From contig CM051514.1 of the NCBI GenBank assembly GCA_028015205.1, positions 46,640,150-46,704,149 of the forward strand: a DNA stretch of 64,000 bases. The letters run 5' to 3'. Numbering within the stretch: position 1 is the first letter of the stretch; every line of letters starts with the position of its first letter. The position numbers were made by a program, and so were the translations under genes. This stretch comes from Mytilisepta virgata (Eukaryota > Mollusca > Bivalvia > Mytilida > Mytilidae). Below, in pieces: positions 45,746 to 56,826 of this stretch. Under the pieces are notes generated by a model that worked only from the letters and a program-made list of their open reading frames with translations, did no database searches and was not told the DNA's origin.

Positions 45746-46081
45746 ATTTATTTTATGTATTGCATGTGCAGAGTTTAACATCAGTTGTGTTGAAGGCCGA
45801 AAAAATCTGGAAAACAGTAGGGCCACTTCCCCTGTATTACCCATTAATTTACCTATCTTAAATATTTACCTTCTTTTATCTTAAAAGATGATATACAATG
45901 CATTTTTATGTAAATTAACAGAAATGTTATGCTTAATCATTAATAATTCCAAGTTTTCTACCCGCAAAGGTCGCGTATATCTTCGACTTGCCAAACATTT
46001 ACTTCTTTTAAATGTTAAGCAATGATAGCTCCCCAGGTATACAAAAAATTATTCCCTTTAGTAACCTAAAACCTAAAACGC

Positions 46082-46125
46082 TAATAATAATAATAATATG
46101 CTAAGCATCAATAATGATGAAAATG

Positions 46126-46172
<47 letters not shown>

Positions 46173-46218
46173 TAATAATTATAATTATATAAATAATAAT
46201 AATAATAACAATAATAAC
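46082..46218. repeat. (AAT)n microsatellite
   Basis: A long run of AAT triplets with a few interruptions. The minus-strand Leu/Tyr-rich open frame across it is an artefact. Confidence 0.9.
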
Positions 46219-46219
46219 A

Positions 46220-47290
46220 TTTTGTACAGTAGATTTTTAAAGGAAACAACGAAATATATTTCATGATATACCAGTTACATGTATATTGTACAGTTGATAT
46301 AGAGAAATGTAAACATCTGTGCATAGTCTGGGGAAACCCATTCGTATTCTCGTGTTTGCCCTTAAATTTCTCCCAAGATATCTGTACTTTTAATTAGTAA
46401 ACTATCATCGATCGCTAAATGACAATCAAAGATTATTCATTTCCAAAAACGTTTAAAATTAAATTTAATGACACAGTGACTCATTAAAACTTTCTTATAT
46501 TAAGGACAAATTTCTAATAAATCATTGTCTTTCTTTTTTATTAAATAATAAGGTAATAATAGCTAATTTAAATCAATCATCAAAAACACTCGTATTTGTT
46601 CTCAAAAACCTTGGTCTGGAGTGCTTTTTGGAGTATATGTCGGCTAGACAATGTCTACCAGCAGACATCATCTCATGATAATTAATAAATAAGGACAGTT
46701 AAGTTAACAAAAAAAAAAAAAAAAAAAAAAACAGTGATTACATGTAAATGCATTTTTGTACCTTTTAGAGTGTAAATTTTGCGACATTTAAACCCAATGC
46801 TAGATTATTAGAATAACATGGTTGCAGTTAAATCTTGTTAAACGTTTAAAACGTCATGCTGAAAAGAAAAAGAAAAGAAGGTGACAATCCTCCAGAGATG
46901 AAAATGAATCTTTTGATACTGTTAATGGAAAATGTTAAGGCCTGTTAACATACATATATGGGCTTTTAATATGACGTCCAATGACATCTTCAACAGCTAT
47001 CCTCATTCCTGAAAGATAGGCTCAAACACTCTGATTATATAGCTATCATTATGCTAGATATATTTGGTAAGCGTCAATAAGATAACAAATCCGAAGCATA
47101 GAGGTAGTGGTTTTTTTATATCCCAGAGTAAAGTAAATAAAAAAGAACAGTAGCACACTTTGATTTGTCCTAAACATTTGTGTAAAACATCATACTACGC
47201 ATATAAATTTTGTATCACTTACCCTGTGACACCTGCATGTTGTCAAATTGTTTACCTGTACAAAAATATAACTTGGGCAGATATTTATCC
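46220..47290. other. Stretch without supported gene
   Basis: AT-rich, with a poly-A run at about 46710-46731. No exon or repeat was recognised. Confidence 0.4.
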
Positions 47291-47292
47291 CT

Positions 47293-47526
47293 GAATCTCA
47301 GTTTCTTAGACTTAGATGCATCTGCAGCAATGAAGAGGATTTCAGACAGCAGTGTGACAAGATGTCCACCTTCTTCCGAAGGAGAGGTTATCCCCAAACG
47401 GTCATTTACAGGGCATTTGAATCTGTTTCCAATGTGACCAGACCCAACGCCTTAAAGTCTGGTCGGAAATGTACATGTCCTAAGCCCGTACTCTGTATTA
47501 TTACGGGTTGTGGAATCGGTTTGTAG
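47293..47526 (+). pseudogene. Reverse transcriptase C-terminal remnant (Penelope-like)
   Basis: An open reading of 77 codons holds ESQFLRLRCICSNEEDFRQQ, then CDKMSTFFRRRGYPQTVI, YRAFESVSNVTRPNALKSG and a Cys-bearing end before a TAG. The order of a QFLRLRRIC-like block, an RRGYP block and an R-ARNV-like block matches the segment between the polymerase core and the endonuclease in Penelope-like elements. There is no start codon. It is the only plus-strand reverse transcriptase piece found in the window. Confidence 0.7.
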
Positions 47527-47529
47527 TGC

Positions 47530-49360
47530 GATATATTTATTATCATGTGTTTATTTTGTGATTCAATGTTACGTTTTGTTTGACTTTTGACATTAGTGTT
47601 TTCGGTGCAATTGAGTATTTCAGATTTTCATGTTTAAGACACTACAATGGTCACTAGATGTAATATTTTTTCAGTGTTCAATCAGGTTGTCTCATTGATT
47701 CTTAGCCCATATCCTTATTTTCGTTTTGATTCATCAGCATGTACCATATATACTTTGGTTTCTACGAGAAGGTATACTTGTATTTATATATAGGCTGCTT
47801 TGATTAATATTGCCTCAGTCTTTGTTTAATAAGAACGCCCAAAATGTCATGCTTGACATTCAGATATAATAGATAGGTATTTGTATGACTTTTCTTTCTC
47901 ACTGGTGTCATGTTCAGTTGGAGTTTACACCTCTCCAGACCTGAAACTTAACTTGAATATACCTTTTATAATTGACATGAGATAGGTGTCGTTAACGGGG
48001 CAGGATAGCATATGTCATTCACAACTTTTGTTAGTCAGTTTGCTAAGGGTTTTTAATTATGTTTTTAAACATTAGTATTATTTTGTCCTTTGTGATATTT
48101 GGATCTGATGAACTTTTTGCTATATCTTTTTGCTTTTGTAGATTAATTGAAATCTCTGTCCAATCTAAACCCCCTCATTCATAATGCCCTTTGAACTTTA
48201 GCTTAGAGGTTAGAACTTTCACTGTCTACTTTTTTTTGTATAAATTAAAAAAATGTGTCCCTTCGTACACCATCAAAATCTAAACTAAATTGCAAATGAT
48301 GGTGACGAAAGGTTTCAGAAGTAGTAATAAAGCTAGTTCCTTTAATATCGTCACGAAATTCTATTTTTACCTGATCTGTTGAAATATTGGGTTTGTTTAG
48401 CTAAGTTTACAGGTCACAATCAACATTTATTTTATGTCAATATGTCATTATTCGTCATTAACCTGGTATTTAATATTTCAATTATAGTATTTTATAATGC
48501 ATTTATCTTCCTTTAACCTTTTATTTGTGACTTCTGTAACTATTTGAAAAATTATCTCCATTTCTTTTCGTCAAATAAAGATAACCATTTTCGACAGAAA
48601 TTCGATATAAAACAAAATGGAAAACAAAGGTTAAAGGTTAACATATGCACTGATACACCAATCAGTTCGCTATATCCAATCGACAGAAATTCAGACAAAA
48701 AAATAAACAAACAAAATGAGCACAAAATGCAAAAATAGTCTGAATTGGGTCAGACATTGAGTAATGCTGGGATAAACCTTCAGTGGAATACCGAACTAAT
48801 GGCATACCAAAGAGAATTAGAATAAGACAGCATAACAAGTAACTTTCGAAATTTGAACGCCAAAAAAATAAATAAAATAAAATGAAACACCCCCCCCCCC
48901 CCCCAAAAAAAAAAAAAAAAAAAAAAAACAGCTGGGAAGGCGAAAGTGATCGTTGGCATTTACTTCAAATCTCGTCACCAGCTTAGTTGCCAGTAATTCG
49001 GTTATTGGCAATGGAATAGAACATATCTCTGATTCAAATAAGAAAATAATTAGAAAAATGAGGAGTCACTCCTTTGTACACAGTTTTTTCTTAGATGGTA
49101 AATAATAAGATTTTAATTTTAATGCATAAAATGTGTATATTTTTTTCCATTTACAATGAATAATAAAATCCATCAAAGGAAAGAACTGCACGACGGAGAT
49201 ACTCCTTCATTTTCACAAAATTTACAACAGTAAATTTTAAATTTAAAGTATCAATTTCATGCTAGTATCAAAATGCAAGAAACCGAGCTTGTGATAAATT
49301 TAGGAAACCCATGGTTTTATCTTTTTGGTTTAATTTGGAATCTGGATCTTCGTACAGTAT
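47530..49360. other. Stretch without supported gene
   Basis: AT-rich. A C-run joined to an A-run lies at about 48889-48928. A small inverted pair, TTCGTACACCATCA and TGATGGTGACGAA, spans 48260-48310. No gene is supported. Confidence 0.4.
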
Positions 49361-49369
49361 TTTGTCTCA

Positions 49370-49520
49370 GAGTTCGGGTTGTTCATTGTTTTTTTTTTAT
49401 ATAGTTTTCAGTGTTTATTTATCGTACTTGTGGTTGTTGATTTGTCTTCCCGGGTTTTTCTGTCCAATGGATTACGTTTTTTGATTTGGTCCTTAAGTAT
49501 ATTTGTCCTCTTTATAGTTG
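49370..49520 (+). repeat. Retroelement tail repeat, second copy of the GC-richer type
   Basis: The reverse of 40650-40800: GTCTTCCCGGGTTTTTCTGT, CCAATGGATTACG and AAGTATATTTGTCCTC. Confidence 0.6.
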
Positions 49521-49937
49521 TTTGAACGTGAATACTTCGGATCAGCCATACATTGCTAACATTGGTATAAAGAGATTCAGAACTCGTTTATATCTGAAAC
49601 ATAACTGATTATCCGCAGCATTGATTTCGCAGAAAAACAAATACAAATTCATTAAATTCCAGGGTTCATTTTTAATTTCAAAAAGATTGTGAATAACCTG
49701 AGTTTACAAAACGTCACAAGAAAATATTTAATCTCTTAAAAAAGTAAAATCCTAAGTGTTTAGTTATGTTATAATGTTGTACTCTGTTTATATTTAATTT
49801 AAAAAGTCACAGAAATAACTGGAGACAGAAAAAATAAATACATCACATTATAGGTACTACAACTTAAAAAGAGAAATTGTATACATATAATTTACATACA
49901 AAAAAATGACCAATAGCGGTAGACTTTTTTTTACAGC

Positions 49938-49953
49938 GTACATATATGTACGT
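49938..49953. repeat. Perfect 16-base palindrome
   Basis: CGTACATATATGTACG. It stands close to the presumed 3' end of peptide gene 6 (AATAAA on the minus strand at 49961-49966). Confidence 0.7.
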
Positions 49954-50162
49954 AAAATGTTTTATTTAAAGATAAGCTTAGGCAATAATTTCTCAACGTT
50001 TACTTTATCACATTTGTACATACAAACACGAGAGAAAACTGGAAATTCCTCGTTACATGCATAGGACAACGTGTCCAATAATTTCTATTATTCTTAAATT
50101 CTATAATTTCTTATCTTGGAATTTCCGACACTGACAGCATTGGAACTGTTCCCATAACAACA

Positions 50163-50420
50163 CTAATTAAAGCGGAATCTGTTCCTAAAATTGTTGAAAT
50201 AGTCTCCATCAAATCTGTCCAACATGTTTTCGTTTTTGTTATCATATGTGTCATAAATGTTCTCTAATAGATCAAGATCATAGTTCTTCTGATATCCATT
50301 CATTTCCATCATGTCTTCAGCATCGGGTATGTCCCTGTCAAGGTTATATCCAGAACTATAAAACGCATGCGTACACCCTGTTATCACTACAACGATGAAA
50401 AGTGTCAGCCCCAGCTTCAT
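50163..50420 (-). CDS. Peptide gene 6: secreted acidic peptide precursor
   Basis: An 85-residue precursor on the minus strand. The ATG at 50420 is the first after the acceptor TTATATTACAG (exon begins at 50424). An open frame extends further upstream, but that part is intron. Residues 1-19 (MKLGLTLFIVVVITGCTHA) are the signal peptide. The rest is rich in Asp, Glu, Asn and Tyr (DRDIPDAEDMMEMNG, YDLDLLENIYDTYDN, MLDRFDGDYF) and ends with a small basic aromatic tail, FRNRFRFN. There is no cysteine in the mature part. It has the same two-exon layout and exon size as the plus-strand peptides but is net acidic and lacks DxPD repeats beyond one DIPDAED. It may be a distant relative, or a partner that neutralises the cationic ones. 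AATAAA on this strand lies at 49961-49966. Confidence 0.8.
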   Translation of the reverse strand: MKLGLTLFIVVVITGCTHAFYSSGYNLDRDIPDAEDMMEMNGYQKNYDLDLLENIYDTYDNKNENMLDRFDGDYFNNFRNRFRFN

Positions 50421-50424
50421 ATTT

Positions 50425-50864
50425 CTGTAATATAAATTAATGTAAGGGGGCAATCTTGACAAGAGTACAAAATAATTCCTATGAGTTTCGACGTCTAGCT
50501 AATGCCACAATCTGAAGCATAAAAAGTGAATTTATTCTGGAAAGGAAATAATACCTGCTATAGTTTTTTGTCAGATATGATATATCTACAGAAACCTGGT
50601 ATAAATATAAGAGATATAAAAAACAACAGTATTATAAAGGATGAATGTAAAGACAATGATATATTAAGCTCCTCGGACTTTATCATCGAATGACTCTTAT
50701 ATTTTCTCTATATTAATTTATATTTTAGAAACACCAGGCCATGGAAACAGAAATATCATATGACATACATTAAGGAAAATTGATGCAAAATCTGTAAAAC
50801 TGTTAATGGGAAATGTGACATATCTGGCACAAAAGCTTTAAATTTAAACTATTATATGTCTTAC
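50425..50864 (-). other. Intron of peptide gene 6
   Basis: Inferred intron of 0.44 kb, from GTAAGA to ATTACAG on the minus strand. No other feature seen. Confidence 0.6.
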
Positions 50865-50975
50865 CTTTCTTGACTAACAATATACTGAATGTTGATAGAT
50901 AAAGCAGGGAAAAGAATACAGAAAGAATCATATCTGCTCTTATATCAATTTTTTTCAAGTACAATATGCAAATTT
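50865..50975 (-). promoter_or_regulatory. Promoter and untranslated exon 1 of peptide gene 6
   Basis: On the minus strand there is an octamer word ATTTGCATA near 50966-50974, then GATATAAGAG (TATA-like, 50938-50946). Exon 1 starts at about 50914 and ends at 50865 with AAAG|GTAAGA. Confidence 0.6.
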
Positions 50976-51267
50976 GTAGCAATATTTAAAAATAAAATTT
51001 ATAGCCATGAGAAATAGGAGGAAAAATATTTAAGGAATAGATATTTTGTTCAATAAATTATTAATAAACTCTTGTATTGATTAAAAAAATGATCGAAGAC
51101 GTTTAGATAAATCATTTGGGGTCAAAGGGTAATTGTGTTTTTGGAATCTAAAAAAATTAAAGTCATCCCATCGTCAGATATTTCTTCCTTGTGTCAATTT
51201 CTAGATTCTACTGAGGAGACGTAAAGATTGTTGTAAACACATAAAACATTGTAAAACAACATGTAAG

Positions 51268-51474
51268 AATGAAATGATTTGATTTCAAGTTTGATGCACC
51301 GTTTATGGACATTTCAACATTTTTTCGCATCTTTAGTGGCTTAAAATCTTTAAATAAGAATCAATAAACCAAATTTTGTAGAGCAACTTCAATTGTCAGT
51401 ATGTCCTTTAGAGAGGTAGAAAATATACCCTACATATCTTTTGTTAGGGGAAACATGACACAAACAACACCATA
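51268..51474. repeat. Dispersed 207 bp repeat, copy 1
   Basis: It begins GAATGAAATGATTTGATTTC and ends AACATGACACAAACAACACC. A near-identical copy lies in the same orientation at 53046-53254. No inverted ends were seen. Confidence 0.88.
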
Positions 51475-53045
51475 AGCAGTGAATTCCTTTTTTAGGATTA
51501 TTTCCAATATTTAATATTAATTTATATTAATTCCCAATAAATATTAATTCGACGTACATTGTACGTATTTTGTTTATATTCCACCATTAAATGATTAAGC
51601 CTTCGATAAAATAAAATGTGCCAGGGATATCGACCCCTTTGGTATTTTCTCAACTAGTAACTGTGATCCAATAAAGACTACAATACATGGTTATGTTTCA
51701 ATCTTAGGTATTTATGTTTTGTGGTTGGTTAAACATAATTTTTTCATCGTTTTTTGGGACCATTTAGAGCTTATCTTATGTTGGTTGTTGTTGCTTCTTA
51801 AAGGTCACATGAAGGAATCTAGAGTTCAGCCTACGGGATGTTCTCTAATCGACTTTATCTCCAAGTCCTTACATTTTCATAAAAAGTATATGGTTCAAAA
51901 TACACATAGGTGATAAAACTTCAATCGGCAAGGATAGGAAAATCGTTTTTTTTATATTATCATTAATCTTACTATATGACAAAAAAAAAAAAAACCACAG
52001 AAACAAAAACTTGCACCTCATTGCAAGTTTAAAACTCCCAATAGTACAAGTTTGATCGGATTGATTTAAAGTTAAAGAACAGATATAACAACACTGTTTA
52101 CTTGATTTTAGTATTATCTTGTAGTATTGCATGCAGTGGGTTAGTTTCATATGTTACATATAAAATATCACATGGCTTTTTCATATCCTATCCAATAAGA
52201 CAGCAATATCGCCCGAGAGATTCCTTGAGAGGTCATACGGGTCGAGTATTTGATTTATGGTATGATATAAAAAGAGAGAGAGACAGGGTATGTTGCCCCG
52301 GTATACTGTATCTTGAAATCAGTATAATTTGTCTGGGTGGTGTGATATGTCTTCCTGTGGACTGTTACCTCGTGAGCTCGTTAAAAATCCGACTCAGTGT
52401 GTTGGTCTAGTACAAAGCAGGGTTCATATTCATATCTTATCATATCAACATATTCTCGTCATGATATGCATTTAATAATTCCACTGGACGTTAAAACAAT
52501 AATTCATCCATCCATCTTTTAGGTTTATAGATAAACCAAATACCACCTCTTATATTTGTGGACAGATAAAGTAAATTTGCACAAATATATCATATGTGAA
52601 GTGTTATAAAGTATAGGTTTTCCCCTCCTTCGAATATCCCTTTGGTATTTCTTGACTTTACTTTTCCTAACAACTATAAGTTAACCTATTATGGAAATAT
52701 TAATTACGCATTAAGGACTTAGACAAGGCTGTCCACTTTGCACTTTCATATATAAATGTATATGTTACATAATTAACATATATCGTAAAAAATATAAACC
52801 GACAACATGTCAAATAATCATTAATATCATGCATGTCATACTGAAAACCCGGAAAACATTTATGTGTCGTGTTTGATTGATCTGTCAGGTTCGACGATTA
52901 TTGGATATTTGATTTGACAGATATTTCTAATAAAACTATTTTGTAAGGCCGTACAAAACCAATCGCAAATCTGTACATGGAATAATTATGTAGATTATTA
53001 TGAATTATTAATATTGTCCATTTGATATTGTCAATGTTGCCGATT
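51475..53045. other. Stretch between two dispersed repeat copies, no gene supported
   Basis: It includes a short retroelement tail copy at 52618-52660. The 102-codon open frame at 52102-52410 starts with TTG, not ATG, and shows no domain. Confidence 0.4.
52618..52660 (+). repeat. Short retroelement tail copy
   Basis: TTTTCCCCTCCTTCGAATAT and CCCTTTGGTATTTCTTGACT match 14655-14700. Confidence 0.7.
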
Positions 53046-53254
53046 GAATGAAATGATTTGATTCCAAGTTTCATGCACCGTTTTTGGACATTTCAACATT
53101 TTTTCGCATCTTTAGTGGCTTAAAATCTTTAAATAAAAATCAATAAACCAAAATTTTGTAGAGCAACTTCAATTGTCAGTATGTCCTTTAGAGAGGTAGA
53201 AAAAATACCCTACATATCTTTTGTTAGGGGAAACATGACACAAACAACACCATA
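53046..53254. repeat. Dispersed 207 bp repeat, copy 2
   Basis: It matches 51268-51474 with a few base changes and one added A. Confidence 0.88.
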
Positions 53255-53351
53255 TTAGTAACAATTATTGTAATTCATTCTTGGAAATGTAAAAATACTG
53301 ATTACTGTAATATTGTGCATATGGACTTCGGTGATATTGAAATAACTGCAG

Positions 53352-53465
53352 TAACATGCCCACGTGCCTTTAAAAATAACAATCCAAAGATACTAATATA
53401 AGCTAGTATAACATGCCCACGTGCCTTTAAAAATAACAATCCAAAGATACTAATATAAGCTAGTA
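53352..53465. repeat. 57 bp tandem duplication
   Basis: TAACATGCCCACGTGCCTTT and AAAAATAACAATCCAAAGAT occur twice with no difference seen, period 57. Each copy holds a CACGTG E-box. The identity suggests a recent event. Confidence 0.9.
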
Positions 53466-53469
53466 ATTA

Positions 53470-54660
53470 CGTCACAATGGTAAAACTAATAATAATAAAA
53501 AGTCAATATTGTGTTTGAAATCACCTAAAGAGCAAGTAATAACAAGCGTTTTCTAACGCGGACAATATAAAAAAGTTGTTGAAATTAATTGGTTATATAT
53601 ATATTTCATAAATAATCTTAAATAAATGTCATTTTGTATAATAATCATAATATCATACTTTTTTGTTGCATTTTAATACCGACATGTCGTATGATAGGTC
53701 GATTTCGGTCATTTTGAATTTGAGTTTGCTCTTAGGTTATTGTTTTGGCTCATACTAAATGTCTACATAAGTACTGATTAATGTTTGCTTACTACGAGAT
53801 GAGTATCAAAACAATTAACTGAATTTTTGTTTAGTTTAACTCCACTTTCAGCACAATCGGCTGTAATTATTGATGAAGAGGCGAATACTATCGGCATTTG
53901 ATAGGACAATTAGCAGCCAATCGAGATCAAAGTAGAACAAACCTCAAAACGAGTTTGATTTGGACTCGCATCCTTAGTGACTGAACACTTGTGATCATTA
54001 AACCATATAAGGACAGAGACATGCAAGACAAACTATGCATAAGGTTGATACTCCTTATTTATCATTAATTTCATATTTTAACAAAGAACTAAACGAAAGG
54101 ATATGGAAGATTAAAACACATAGTAGCAAATTAACAATTAACAGGACACATATTAACATAAAATCCCAGCAGAAAAAATCCACACTGCAATCAAAAGGGT
54201 AGAATATAGAAGGCTGGTCATTAGATTGTTCAACTGCATCTTACACTAATGAGAAATCGTATTATCCTGTACACACTGATCCTTGCAAAAACTACTGGTT
54301 CAACAAAAGATTTTTTCGTTTCCAATGAGAAAATGATTCAGCTTGTGGACTGAAGTCCACAATCTCAATTTCTAATTTGCCGTTACAGTTTATGGACCAG
54401 AAATAGATATCTAAATCGACCATGGTAATTATTTCAAATAATTCGAAACGTAGGAGTATCATCACGACGTACCGTTCTGTGTATATTCGTTTTTTTTGGC
54501 TCTTTCTGATATGAATCTGTCCTGGGTATTTGTTTTTGGGTTTTTAGATGTTTACCTTTGAACGGTTGCTGAAATTCGATTCTATGAAGTATACTTATAC
54601 TGTTCATTGAAATTGGAGAACAGAATGTTTATTAACACCATAGAACCAGATGTATTAACA
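53470..54660. other. Stretch without supported gene
   Basis: AT-rich. No repeat, promoter or exon was recognised. Confidence 0.4.
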
Positions 54661-54672
54661 AATATTAATAAG

Positions 54673-54790
54673 TAAAGTCAAAAAATACCAAAGGGATGTT
54701 TGAAGGAGGGAAAAATCGAAACAACTGACAAAATCCGGAGAACAACGAAGACAAGACCAAACAACACATGCATTACAATTAAAAACTAAA
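54673..54790 (-). repeat. Retroelement tail directly downstream of remnant C
   Basis: It lies just 3' (minus strand) of the reverse transcriptase remnant at 54855 and matches the isolated tails at 14587-14702 and 52618-52660. It thereby ties those tails to this retroelement family. Confidence 0.72.
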
Positions 54791-54854
54791 AGCAGGACAC
54801 CCACCATGCAGGCCATGTCAAAGGAAGGGATAACATCAGTGGGCAGGCCCATTT

Positions 54855-55620
54855 TCATTTTGGAAACGGCTTTTTCATACCTGTCAACCTGTCAACCAAG
54901 TCATGATGACGTCCATAAATCTTTAATAAAAATGACTGAGGAGCAACATCCCCCTGTCTGAGCAACTTTTCTGTCAGGAGCCGGGCTTTATCCAGGAAAA
55001 AAATGTACATGTCACAAGCCCTGGAATAACGTATGAGTTGTGAAATATATACCCCATACGCCGGCGCTTCTTGAATATTGCCGCTCAAAAATTGGAAGTT
55101 GACGATGGGAAAGTCAAAGTCATCCCGTTTGTCGTAAAGTTTTGTATTCAACATTCCTCTGGAGTCAATTTCGAGGTAAAGGTCAAGATAAGATGCAGAC
55201 TTGGCAGTGAATGTGGTATCCTTAATTTCGAGCTCATAGGAATGCCTATTGTCTGTTGGAAAACACGTCCACCAAATTGAAAAATATGTTGTCGATCAAA
55301 ATTTCAATCATCAGGACAATTTCGTCCTCGGTATATTTTTTGTTACATCTAGAGTGATTTTTAACAAAGTATTATTTATCTCTACCAATGACAAGGTATT
55401 TGTATCTGCTGTTTGCCATTCTTATTTTGAAAGCATCGATGGATTAGATCTTTCAACTTCTCCATCAGTTTATCCCACCGATTAAACACGTTAGGAATAG
55501 GAGAAATAAAGGTCTTGTATTGTCTTTGACTTAAATGGTTTATAATTGATACTATAACAGTTTTCCAAGCTAATGGTTTCACAATTGGGATTTTTTCCCT
55601 TATTCTAGAAAAGTTTATTT
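54855..55620 (-). pseudogene. Reverse transcriptase remnant C with internal deletion
   Basis: The minus strand reads, in shifted pieces, ISPIPNVFNRWDKLMEKLKD, then FVKNHSRCNKKYTEDEIVL, IDNIFFQFGGRVFQQTIGIP, then directly YELEIKDTT, SASYLDLYLEIDSRGMLNTK, LYDKRDDFDFPIVNFQFLSG, SPAYGV-like APAYGVYISQLIRYSRACD, and FLLKIYGRHHDLVDRL. The block holding the YIDD catalytic box is missing between GIP and YELEIKD, so it cannot encode an active enzyme. The words match remnants A and B. It is the longest piece of this family here, followed downstream by the family's tail. Confidence 0.85.
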
Positions 55621-55639
55621 CGTGTTATGTAGTATCTAT

Positions 55640-56240
55640 TGAGATCTTCTAAAGTACTGTGGATAGGATCACCTATTACTAATACCAATCACTAGTAGAC
55701 ATAAACTTTCATAACTACAGATGACTCTCGTTATCTCAAACTCTAATGTCAAAACTCCTGATATCTCAAAGTAGTGCTTTGGTCCCTAGATTAAACTATG
55801 CACTATATTTCCTCCTGATATCCCAAACTATTTTTGTTGGTGCTTTTCACTTTAAGATAACTAGAGTCAACTGTACATGCAACTAACCCATGTAACCGTG
55901 AAACATATAACATTTTTCAATGAACTACGCTTTAATTGCTTTCTTATTCTCTATTGTGACGTTCTTCATCACGAGTCAAAAACTCAAATCAAATAGTAAA
56001 ACCAAGATAACATCTGGCTTTGACTGGTGATGTATTATGATGACCATTGAACAGCAATTTCAGTAACAAAATGATAAAAGTCACATTTTTTGTTGTGTTG
56101 GCCTAGAAATCAAATATTGAAGCCATTATATATAAAAATGATAAATAATTTACATGTATAATTGTTTGTAAAATAAACAAAACATAACATAATGAATTCA
56201 CATGCAACTTTTTTTTCTTTGATCATTGTGTAATCACGTA
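55640..56240. other. Upstream region of peptide gene 7
   Basis: AT-rich. CTCGTTATCTCAAA, CTGATATCTCAAAG and CTGATATCCCAAAC at about 55725-55830 form a short irregular repeat. No gene is supported. Confidence 0.4.
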
Positions 56241-56251
56241 TTGTAAAACCG

Positions 56252-56306
56252 TATAAATTGTCTGTTTTAAAGTTTTGCCAAATTTAGACCTTAAACAAAC
56301 TTCAAG
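56252..56306 (+). promoter_or_regulatory. Promoter and untranslated exon 1 of peptide gene 7
   Basis: TATAAATT begins at 56252, and exon 1 ends at 56306 with a strong CAAG|GTAAGT donor. The initiator word of genes 2-4 is not seen. Confidence 0.6.
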
Positions 56307-56826
56307 GTAAGTACATTAAACATATTTTATTAAAATCATGAAAATCTTTTCCATTACCATTTTGTAAAATCCGATAAATTTATTCAGATAAGAAAATTTA
56401 CACTGAAAAATATCAATAATTATACTATATATTATGGGAAAAACCCGTAAAGCAAGAGTATGCACCTTCATTCTTGATCTTGAAGAGTCAATATTTCATA
56501 CATTTCAATACCGGCGGTTATAAAATGTATATAACGTTGAACCTGAACTGATAAAATTGAATTGTGAAGTCGAGATCTCTGAGTATACAAGTGTACTTGC
56601 TTCTATTCTGTAATCGACCAAGATAGCATGTACCTAAAACTCCTGAAACAAATCTTTAATTTTCTGTCCTATTTTCAAATTATAATGAAACTTTAGAAGG
56701 ATCATTAAATCGACCTTTGAATTACTAAAAGGGATTATAAGTATAGAAAAACGCAAGGTAACAAAAAGGGAAACAATTTATAGGATTTTTTTTTTTTAAC
56801 TTTTTACTTCTGTTCTTAATTACAGA

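Larger units (their letters stand above)
44520..46072. other. Repeat-bearing stretch without supported gene
   Basis: It contains dispersed core repeats at 44622-44690, 45428-45478 and 45668-45745. Open frames at 45062-45340, 45447-45638 and 45656-45844 show no domain; the last two run through the repeats. Confidence 0.45.

Noticed and set aside
46073..46324. Leu/Tyr-rich minus-strand open frame
   Set aside because: Translation of an (AAT)n microsatellite.
52102..52410. 102-codon open frame with a hydrophobic start
   Set aside because: It begins with TTG, not ATG, and there is no acceptor or promoter layout like that of the peptide genes.
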